Shown here: piece by piece, positions 1 through 5,097 of the stretch
Layout: each line of letters starts with the position of its first letter
How positions within the stretch are numbered: the first letter of the stretch is position 1
From: Clostridium sp.
GTDB lineage: Bacteria; Bacillota; Clostridia; Lachnospirales; Lachnospiraceae
Length of the DNA stretch: 5,481 bases
NCBI GenBank assembly: GCA_016302185.1
Contig: JAEDOC010000136.1
Span: 1 to 5,481, forward strand
Direction: 5' to 3'
Program-made: the position numbers and the translations under genes
The notes under the pieces: generated by a model
Seen by the model: the letters and a program-made list of their open reading frames with translations, nothing else
Told to the model about the DNA's origin: nothing
The model's database searches: none

Positions 1-54
1 GAGCCAATTCCGCCCCGTCCTTTTTCTATGCCACAGCCTAAGAACAGCCGAATC

Positions 55-2028
55 TTATACAATGACTTTCAGGCTGTTTCTCTCTGCCGGGCCTCTGGAT
101 CTTTTTTGCTGTGTATCGGAAAAAAAATCTACAATTTCTGTTGCTTCCATTGGCTGTGCATAGAAGTATCCCTGAATCCGATCGACGTTGGCGGAGGCGG
201 CTTTTTCGACCTGGCCGCTCCGTTCCAGTCCTTCGGCTACAACCAGGAAGCCGGCGTTGTGAAGCAGCTGCACCAGCAGACGTACTACGTTCATGGCTTT
301 TTCGTCGGTTTCGATATTTTTCAGAAGGCTGGAATCCAGCTTGACGGTTTCAAAGGGAAGATTCATCATGCCGGACAGGTTGGAATATCCGACACCGAAA
401 TCATCCAGATAGAAACGGACGCCTTCCGCAGCCATCTGTGCCATGACGGTTCGCACCAGAAGCGGATTTTCTGTGATGGTTCGTTCTGTGATCTCGATGC
501 GTAGTTTTTCCGGTGCCACATTGTATTGAGCCAGACAGGAATGAATTCTCTGAAGAAAATTCCGATCTGTCAGCTGCTGAATCGACATATTCATAGAGAT
601 ACATTTTAATGGGAGATCCGGATGTTCCGCCCAGAAACGGCAAAGCATTTTCAGGACAATCCAGGAAATCTCGTCGATCAGGCCGCTTTTTTCTGCCAGA
701 GGGATAAACTCACCCGGCGGAATCAGCTTGCCATCCTCTCCCTTCAGACGGAGCAGGGATTCTGCCGTGGTAAATGCCTGCTCCTTTAAGCTGTATATGG
801 GCTGCAGGTACAGCTGGAAGGATTCTTCTTCAATGGCATGACGGATTTGATTCAGAACATAGAGATTCCGTTCAAATTGTTCCTTCATGTGATCGTTGAA
901 GAACAGAAGGCTGTTGCCGGGCATTTCTCTGGAACGGCAGAGGGTGTATTCCAGCTGATCGATAATCTGGCTGTCATTCGTTTCTGTAGAATCAAAAATC
1001 ATATGCGCCATGCTGACCTGCAGGCTGCAGGCAGCGCCTGCCGCTTCCCAGGGTTCGCTGAAACGTTCCTGAACTTTTCTGGCCAGTGCATCGGCTGTTT
1101 TTGGATAGGAATCGAAGGTTCCGAACAGAAGAAAACGGGTATTGCCGAAACGGAAGGCCTGATACTCCGGACGGTACTGCTCCAGATAGCGGCCAACCAT
1201 GTAGAGAATGGCATCGCCGTTTTTCATGCCGAATTTGCGGTTAATCAGTTCAAAATGTTCCAGATACAGGATAATCAGATGAAAATAATGCTTTTTGCGG
1301 CGCCGTGTTTCCAGATCCTGAAAAAAGGTATGACGGTTCGGAAGGCCGGTTAAAGCATCCTGACCGATTCGGTTGCTCTGGAAGCTGACGAAGAACATCA
1401 GGTTCGTCAGTGCGGATATGGTTCCTGCCATCAGGATATTGGGAAGCAGCTGCTGCATAATTGTGAAAATCACAATCAGTGGTAACAGGGAATGCATCAG
1501 TCTTCGAAGCGGTCGGCTGACCATGGCCCGGTTGCGCAGATAACACATGCCCAGCATCCCTAATTCAATCAACAGCACTGCATATCCGATTCTGTTAAAC
1601 GGACCGCGCCGGTAGAGGCCATCTTCAAAATAGAAGAACCAATGCGTATGAGGATTGGTTAAAATGGCGGCAATCATAACCACTGCAAAGGTGGATATGA
1701 CAGTGATGCAGATATAAAAGCAATGCCGGTTAGAGGCATGTTCAAACATCAGGTAGAAGCTGTAGCCTGCCATCAGGGAAAAGGTTGCATGCTGAAAAAT
1801 AAAATAGAGCATATTCAGCAGCATATTCAGCCATCCCGGTACCAGAACCGGCTCGTTAATGATCCAGGAGGTCAGAAGGTCCAGTATAATAGTGGTTCCG
1901 GACAATACAAGGCAGAGCGTAAACAGCTGATAACGCAGATTGCTCCTGCTCTGGCGATCATAATGAAACCAGGCCAGCATGGTAGTAATCAGAAGAGAGA
2001 CCACTTCCATTTTTGTCGAGAGTTCCAT
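55..2028 (-). CDS. Membrane-anchored degenerate GGDEF / intact EAL c-di-GMP phosphodiesterase
   Basis: A 657-residue protein that probably hydrolyses cyclic di-GMP to pGpG at the cytoplasmic membrane. About seven hydrophobic segments fill residues 8-215 (roughly 9-21, 34-56, 66-90, 103-124, 148-164, 178-197, 200-215); this looks like a sensory region that I cannot assign to a named family. A GGDEF domain follows (about 222-375). It keeps the DALTGLPNR opening (224-232), but the signature is GNTRF (295-299), the usual metal-binding Asp of the DxD region is Tyr255, and no RxxD inhibitory site is seen, so cyclase activity is unlikely. The EAL domain (about 390-640) has ESL for EAL and keeps E423, N480, E512, D542, D543, K563, E599 and Q619. 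From N480 onward their spacing matches the catalytic set of the phosphodiesterase RocR as I recall it, and the DDFGVGYSNL loop is present. The ATG start is supported by a strong ribosome site. It is divergent from hcp. Activity is inferred; the signal sensed is unknown. Confidence 0.93.
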   Translation of the reverse strand: MELSTKMEVVSLLITTMLAWFHYDRQSRSNLRYQLFTLCLVLSGTTIILDLLTSWIINEPVLVPGWLNMLLNMLYFIFQHATFSLMAGYSFYLMFEHASNRHCFYICITVISTFAVVMIAAILTNPHTHWFFYFEDGLYRRGPFNRIGYAVLLIELGMLGMCYLRNRAMVSRPLRRLMHSLLPLIVIFTIMQQLLPNILMAGTISALTNLMFFVSFQSNRIGQDALTGLPNRHTFFQDLETRRRKKHYFHLIILYLEHFELINRKFGMKNGDAILYMVGRYLEQYRPEYQAFRFGNTRFLLFGTFDSYPKTADALARKVQERFSEPWEAAGAACSLQVSMAHMIFDSTETNDSQIIDQLEYTLCRSREMPGNSLLFFNDHMKEQFERNLYVLNQIRHAIEEESFQLYLQPIYSLKEQAFTTAESLLRLKGEDGKLIPPGEFIPLAEKSGLIDEISWIVLKMLCRFWAEHPDLPLKCISMNMSIQQLTDRNFLQRIHSCLAQYNVAPEKLRIEITERTITENPLLVRTVMAQMAAEGVRFYLDDFGVGYSNLSGMMNLPFETVKLDSSLLKNIETDEKAMNVVRLLVQLLHNAGFLVVAEGLERSGQVEKAASANVDRIQGYFYAQPMEATEIVDFFSDTQQKRSRGPAERNSLKVIV

Positions 2029-2034
2029 ACAAAT

Positions 2035-2042
2035 TCTCCTTT
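2035..2042 (-). promoter_or_regulatory. Ribosome binding site of the GGDEF/EAL gene
   Basis: On the minus strand AAAGGAGA lies six bases before the ATG at 2028. This is a strong Firmicute-type site at good spacing and fixes the start of the 657-residue protein. Confidence 0.85.
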
Positions 2043-2097
2043 GTATACATAAACATCACATTTGTTCGCTGAAAAAAGGACTGTTGTCCATAGCTTC

Positions 2098-2126
2098 AGT
2101 ATAGTACATTCTGTAAAAAAAGGAAA
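2098..2126 (-). promoter_or_regulatory. Weak candidate promoter of the GGDEF/EAL gene
   Basis: On the minus strand TATACT (2103-2098) is a five-of-six match to a -10 box. The hexamer 17 bases upstream, TTTCCT (2126-2121), matches only three bases of TTGACA. The start site would fall near 2091 and give a leader of about 60 bases. A 6-bp inverted repeat, GTTCGC at 2064-2069 and GCGAAC at 2137-2142, brackets it, but the spacing is wide and may be chance. No better candidate was seen in this intergenic region. Confidence 0.25.
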
Positions 2127-2182
2127 GGAAAAATTTGCGAACGAAAGGGAGTATTTCAAAGAGAGCATTTCATTATTGCCTT

Positions 2183-2203
2183 AGATTTCCAGGAGAGATT
2201 TCC
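2183..2203. repeat. Short direct repeat AGATTTCC in the divergent intergenic region
   Basis: AGATTTCC occurs at 2183-2190 and again at 2196-2203, a 13-bp period, directly before a T tract (2204-2210) and the hcp palindrome. It could be an upstream regulatory element or a chance repeat in purine/pyrimidine-biased DNA. Confidence 0.3.
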
Positions 2204-2209
2204 TTTTTT

Positions 2210-2225
2210 TGTTGTAAATACAACA
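2210..2225. promoter_or_regulatory. Palindromic operator, probable CRP/FNR-family (HcpR-like) activator site for hcp
   Basis: TGTTGTAAATACAACA is a perfect inverted repeat with 7-bp arms and a 2-bp centre. Its centre (2217.5) lies about 41.5 bp before the start site predicted from the TATAAT at 2247-2252, the classic class II position for CRP/FNR-type activators, and it covers the place where a -35 box should be but is poor. In many anaerobes hcp is controlled by HcpR, a CRP/FNR-family regulator. Assigning this site to HcpR is inference: the half-site TTGTA differs from the CRP-like TTGTGA I recall for some HcpR proteins, and no regulator gene is in the window. Confidence 0.6.
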
Positions 2226-2252
2226 GACTTGCTGTGGCTGTGATACTATAAT
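2224..2252 (+). promoter_or_regulatory. hcp promoter: perfect -10, poor -35
   Basis: TATAAT at 2247-2252 is a perfect -10 box. The hexamer at 17-bp spacing, CAGACT (2224-2229), matches TTGACA at only three positions and abuts the palindrome at 2210-2225. Transcription would begin near 2259, giving a leader of about 39 bases before the ATG at 2298. A strong -10 with a weak -35 suits an activator-dependent promoter. Confidence 0.6.
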
Positions 2253-2284
2253 CATGGCGTAAAGTGAATCAGTTTTATATCAAT

Positions 2285-2289
2285 GGAGG
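2285..2289 (+). promoter_or_regulatory. Ribosome binding site that sets the hcp start
   Basis: GGAGG lies eight bases before the ATG at 2298. The alternative in-frame ATG at 2283 overlaps this site and has no ribosome site of its own, so 2298 is the real start. It also gives the family-typical N-terminus in which MFCFQC follows within a few residues. Confidence 0.88.
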
Positions 2290-2297
2290 AAATAGAA

Positions 2298-3899
2298 ATG
2301 GCAAATCAGATGTTTTGTTTTCAGTGTGAGCAGACGGTAGGCTGTACGGCCTGCACGGGTGCCGCGGGTGTCTGCGGGAAGAAAGCGGATACCGCCGGGC
2401 TTCAGGATCGGCTGACAGGTGCTCTGATCGGACTGGCAAGAGCGACCGAAGGCAATGAAAGCCGTGTGACGGAGGAAACCGATACGTTGGTGCTGGAAGG
2501 TCTTTTTACCACCATTACCAATGTGAATTTCAATAATGATACCATCTCTGCCCTGATTGCCCGGGTGGAAGCAGAGAAAAAGCGCCTGGCGCCGGACTGC
2601 TGTTGCTGCAGTTCTGCCTGCGGCAGAAACGATAATTACGATATGAAGGAGCTTTGGGAGGCTGACGAAGATATTCGATCCCTGAAATCTTTGATTCTGT
2701 TCGGTATCCGCGGCGTCGCAGCCTATGCGTATCATGCCGCTGTTCTCGGTTACCGTGATGCGGCAGTCAACCGGTTTTTCTATAAAGCGCTCTTTGCCGT
2801 TGGTATGAAGGATTGGGGGATGAACGAGCTTCTTCCCATTGTGATGGAGGTCGGTGCGATTAACTTAACCTGTATGGCGCTTCTTGACAGAGCCAACACC
2901 GAAACCTACGGGAATCCGGTGCCGACGGAGGTAAGCCTCACCGTAGAAAAAGGACCGTTTATCGTGATTTCGGGCCATGACCTTTACGACTTAAAGCAGC
3001 TTCTGGAGCAGACGAAAGACAAGGGTATCAACGTCTATACCCATGGAGAAATGCTCCCGGCTCATGCCTATCCCGAGCTTAAAAAGTATCCACACCTGAA
3101 AGGCAATTTTGGAACGGCCTGGCAGAATCAGCAAAAGGAATTTGCGGATCTTCCGGCACCGGTACTCTTCACCACCAACTGCCTGATGCCGCCGAAAAAA
3201 AGCTATGCCGACCGGGTGTTCACTACGGAGGCGGTGTCCTATCCCGGGATGGTTCACATCGGCAAGAACAAGGATTTTACCCCCGTGATTGAAAAGGCGC
3301 TGGCCCTCGGCGGCTATCCGGAGGAGAGGCATTTTACGGGGATCAATGGCGGAGATAAGGTGCTGACCGGTTTTGGGCACAATGCGGTGCTTTCGGTTGC
3401 GGATATTGTCATCGATGCGGTCAAATCCGGGGTAATCCGCCATTTCTTCCTCGTCGGCGGTTGTGACGGAGCAAAGCCTGGCCGCAATTATTACACGGAA
3501 TTCGTAAAGCAGACACCTGACGACAGCGTAATTCTTACCCTGGCCTGCGGCAAATACCGCTTTAACGATCTTGACTTGGGAACCATCGCCGGACTGCCCC
3601 GCATCATGGATATGGGACAGTGCAACGATGCCTACAGCGCCATCAAGGTTGCGTTAGCGCTTTCCGAAGCCTTCGGCTGCGGCGTGAACGACCTGCCCCT
3701 TTCCATGGTGCTTTCCTGGTACGAGCAGAAGGCGGTCTGCATCCTGCTGACCCTGCTGCACCTTGGAATCAAAAATATTCTGCTGGGGCCGTCACTGCCC
3801 GCATTCTTGTCACCCAATGTGCTGAACCTCCTGGCAGCGAATTATAACATTGCACCCATCACAACACCGGAAGAAGATTTAAAGAAGATACTGGGATAA
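2298..3899 (+). CDS. hcp: Hybrid-cluster protein (Hcp; hydroxylamine reductase / NO reductase)
   Basis: A 533-residue cytoplasmic iron-sulfur protein. The family was first described as reducing hydroxylamine to ammonia, and E. coli Hcp is a high-affinity NO reductase with a role in protein S-nitrosylation. The N-terminal cluster motif has C7, C10, C19 and C26 (CxxC-x8-C-x6-C), with an extra C16. The hybrid-cluster ligands are all present: H227, E251, C295, C389 (in VGGCDGAKPG, the persulfide position), C417 (LACGK), C442 (MGQC), E476 and K478. Their spacing matches Desulfovibrio Hcp as I recall it, with one residue fewer before E476. The region between the N-terminal cluster and the first ligand is present, so it is not the shortened class III form. 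A Cys-rich stretch, C101-C104 plus C108, lies in this region. No hcr or ferredoxin gene is adjacent, so the electron donor is not evident. It appears monocistronic: own promoter upstream, strong terminator seven bases after the stop. Identification is certain; the physiological substrate is inferred. Confidence 0.98.
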   Translation: MANQMFCFQCEQTVGCTACTGAAGVCGKKADTAGLQDRLTGALIGLARATEGNESRVTEETDTLVLEGLFTTITNVNFNNDTISALIARVEAEKKRLAPDCCCCSSACGRNDNYDMKELWEADEDIRSLKSLILFGIRGVAAYAYHAAVLGYRDAAVNRFFYKALFAVGMKDWGMNELLPIVMEVGAINLTCMALLDRANTETYGNPVPTEVSLTVEKGPFIVISGHDLYDLKQLLEQTKDKGINVYTHGEMLPAHAYPELKKYPHLKGNFGTAWQNQQKEFADLPAPVLFTTNCLMPPKKSYADRVFTTEAVSYPGMVHIGKNKDFTPVIEKALALGGYPEERHFTGINGGDKVLTGFGHNAVLSVADIVIDAVKSGVIRHFFLVGGCDGAKPGRNYYTEFVKQTPDDSVILTLACGKYRFNDLDLGTIAGLPRIMDMGQCNDAYSAIKVALALSEAFGCGVNDLPLSMVLSWYEQKAVCILLTLLHLGIKNILLGPSLPAFLSPNVLNLLAANYNIAPITTPEEDLKKILG

Positions 3900-3906
3900 A
3901 CGATTT

Positions 3907-3958
3907 GGAGTGCTGCGAAATAGAGGGATAAATATCTATTTTGCAGTGCTCCATTTTT
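3907..3958 (+). terminator. Intrinsic terminator after hcp
   Basis: The 18-base arm at 3907-3924 (starting GGAGTGCTGC) pairs with 3935-3952 (ending GCAGTGCTCC) around a 10-base loop, with three G-U pairs and no mismatch. TTTTT follows at 3954-3958. The T tract is present for the plus strand only, so it ends the hcp transcript and separates it from the transporter gene. Confidence 0.92.
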
Positions 3959-3968
3959 ATTCGCAGGT

Positions 3969-3997
3969 TTGATAAATGGGCTGTCCTATGGTAGACT
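3969..3997 (+). promoter_or_regulatory. Candidate promoter of the EamA transporter gene
   Basis: TTGATA (3969-3974, five of six) is followed at 17-bp spacing by TAGACT (3992-3997, four of six). It lies directly after the hcp terminator. The start site would fall near 4004, leaving a long leader of about 180 bases before the transporter. No riboswitch family was recognised in that leader. Confidence 0.4.
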
Positions 3998-4034
3998 AAG
4001 AATATCAGATTTGCAGGATAGAGGTATATAGTAG

Positions 4035-4169
4035 GAGATATTTTTTTCCAGTTCATCTGCGGCAGCGGATTTTGTGACGGGTTATAGTGTGAGAAGGCCG
4101 CAAACGTGGAAAAACAAGGCCGGGAAGACACTGAAAGAAATTGAGACTGCAAAATTAGGAGGAAAATAA
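4035..4169 (+). other. Short open frame or gene remnant in the transporter leader
   Basis: An open frame follows stop codons at 4029-4034 and ends at TAA 4167-4169. It reads EIFFSSSSAAADFVTGYS and then, from a GTG at 4089, VRRPQTWKNKAGKTLKEI with a further eight residues, ETAKLGGK. There is no ATG; GTG at 4074 or 4089 are the only conventional starts and neither has a good ribosome site. Its last codons contain the AGGAGG site at 4157-4162. It could be the C-terminal relic of a gene once translated ahead of the transporter, a GTG-started leader peptide, or chance in purine-rich DNA. I do not recognise the sequence. Confidence 0.2.
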
Positions 4170-4173
4170 AGGA
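4157..4173 (+). promoter_or_regulatory. Two possible ribosome sites for the transporter, the stronger one badly placed
   Basis: AGGAGG (4157-4162) is a near-ideal site but lies 22 bases before the ATG at 4185. A weaker AAAGGA (4168-4173) lies 11 bases before it. TAA at 4167-4169 is in frame with the transporter, so no earlier start fits the stronger site, and no ATG, GTG or TTG occurs between it and 4185. The weaker site probably serves the gene. Confidence 0.5.
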
Positions 4174-4184
4174 ATTTCATAGAA

Positions 4185-5066
4185 ATGAGTACAAATGCAA
4201 ATAATAAACAGTCATACCTGATGCTGATCACATCTTTGTTCATTGTGGGAACGATCGGTATATTCAGGAGATATATTCCCTTATCTTCATCGTTGCTGGC
4301 CTTCTTTCGCGGACTGACAGGCTCTGTATCACTTTTCGTTTTTGTTAAGCTGCGCGGGAGCGGACACTGGGAGAAAATAGAAAGAAGGAAGTTTGCCGGG
4401 TTGATTCTCAACGGAGCTTTTCTTGGCACCAATTGGATCCTTCTTTTTGAGGCGTTTCGCTATACAACCATCGCCAAGGCAACGCTCTGTTATTATATGC
4501 AGCCTACGATTGTCCTGCTGCTTTCTCCCCTGGTGTTTAAGGAACGCTTGACAGGAAGAAAACTGCTGTGTGCGCTGGCGTCACTCGTCGGTATGGTGTT
4601 TGTTTCCGGAGTGTTCGGCGGGGAGGGCGCACCGGCGGAGGACGTGAAGGGAATCCTGTTCGGCTTTGGAGCCGCCTGCTTTTACGCAGCGGTTGTTATC
4701 CTTAACAAAAAGATTACGGGTATTGATGCCTATCAGAAAACGATTCTTCAGCTGTTTTCAGCAGCGGCTGTGCTGCTGCCGTATTTACTTGTCACAGGAG
4801 GCTTTGGGGGTATCGATGTTAATGCAAGGCTCGTTGTGCTGCTTTTGATTGTTGGTGTGATTCACACGGGTGTTGCCTACGCCCTGTATTTTGGCAGTAT
4901 GAGCGGGTTGAGGGCGCAAACCATCTCAATGCTCAGCTATATCGATCCTGTGGTGGCTATGATCGTTTCGGCAATATTGCTTGGAGAAGGAATGACAGGC
5001 GGAGGAATCATCGGAGCCGCTCTGATTCTTGGTTCCGCTGTTATAAGCGAGATGGGAGCTTCGTGA
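4185..5066 (+). CDS. EamA/DMT-family ten-helix membrane transporter
   Basis: A 293-residue polytopic membrane protein of the drug/metabolite transporter superfamily, usual length for the family. Ten hydrophobic segments are visible, near residues 11-27, 33-55, 70-90, 97-118, 126-143, 154-174, 186-205, 215-235, 243-266 and 271-290. They form two EamA repeats (about 15-141 and 153-289). Each repeat shows the family pattern near its fourth helix: FRYTTIAKATLCYYMQPTIV with downstream FKERLTG, and later GLRAQTISMLSYIDPVVAMI with downstream LGEGMTG. Members export or import small metabolites such as amino acids, cofactors or nucleobases; nothing here fixes the substrate. The ATG at 4185 is the first in-frame start after an in-frame TAA at 4167. 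It is probably transcribed separately from hcp, behind that gene's terminator. No convincing terminator follows, so an open frame 31 bases downstream may be co-transcribed. Confidence 0.95.
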   Translation: MSTNANNKQSYLMLITSLFIVGTIGIFRRYIPLSSSLLAFFRGLTGSVSLFVFVKLRGSGHWEKIERRKFAGLILNGAFLGTNWILLFEAFRYTTIAKATLCYYMQPTIVLLLSPLVFKERLTGRKLLCALASLVGMVFVSGVFGGEGAPAEDVKGILFGFGAACFYAAVVILNKKITGIDAYQKTILQLFSAAAVLLPYLLVTGGFGGIDVNARLVVLLLIVGVIHTGVAYALYFGSMSGLRAQTISMLSYIDPVVAMIVSAILLGEGMTGGGIIGAALILGSAVISEMGAS

Positions 5067-5097
5067 GTACCGAACTTTTTTTAACGGCAAAAATATT

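Noticed and set aside
1..54. Terminator of the GGDEF/EAL gene
   Set aside because: No stable inverted repeat with a T tract on the minus strand was found in these 54 bases; it may lie beyond the left edge.
28..1353. Plus-strand open frames at 28-504, 111-344 and 838-1353 and minus-strand frames at 401-643, 999-1214 and 1250-1546
   Set aside because: All lie inside the GGDEF/EAL gene in other frames, show no domain sense, and compete with a well-supported 657-residue protein.
2283..2297. Earlier ATG for hcp at 2283
   Set aside because: It overlaps the GGAGG site that serves ATG 2298 and has no ribosome site of its own.
2280..2735. Minus-strand open frame of 151 codons over the start of hcp
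   Set aside because: Antisense shadow of hcp, whose cluster ligands are intact; it would also run across the hcp ribosome site.
2991..3443. Minus-strand open frame of 150 codons inside hcp
   Set aside because: Antisense shadow with no recognisable motif.
4055..4073. Small hairpin ATCTGC-GGCA-GCGGAT followed by TTT
   Set aside because: Six pairs with one G-U and only a very short T run; too weak to call a terminator or attenuator.
4094..4122. Direct repeat AAGGCCG at 4094-4100 and 4116-4122
   Set aside because: Seven bases, purine-rich surroundings and no further structure; probably chance.
4004..4184. Possible riboswitch in the long transporter leader; its opening (GATAGAGG, then AGTAGGA) briefly resembles a lysine riboswitch
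   Set aside because: The remaining conserved segments and stems could not be aligned by eye. A covariance-model scan of 3998-4184 would settle it.
4082..4432. Minus-strand open frame of 116 codons over the transporter start
   Set aside because: Antisense shadow of the transporter N-terminus and its leader; no ribosome site or family features.
5055..5082. Possible terminator after the transporter (TTCG...CGAA then a seven-T tract)
   Set aside because: Only four secure base pairs; extending the stem needs a mismatch and several G-U pairs.
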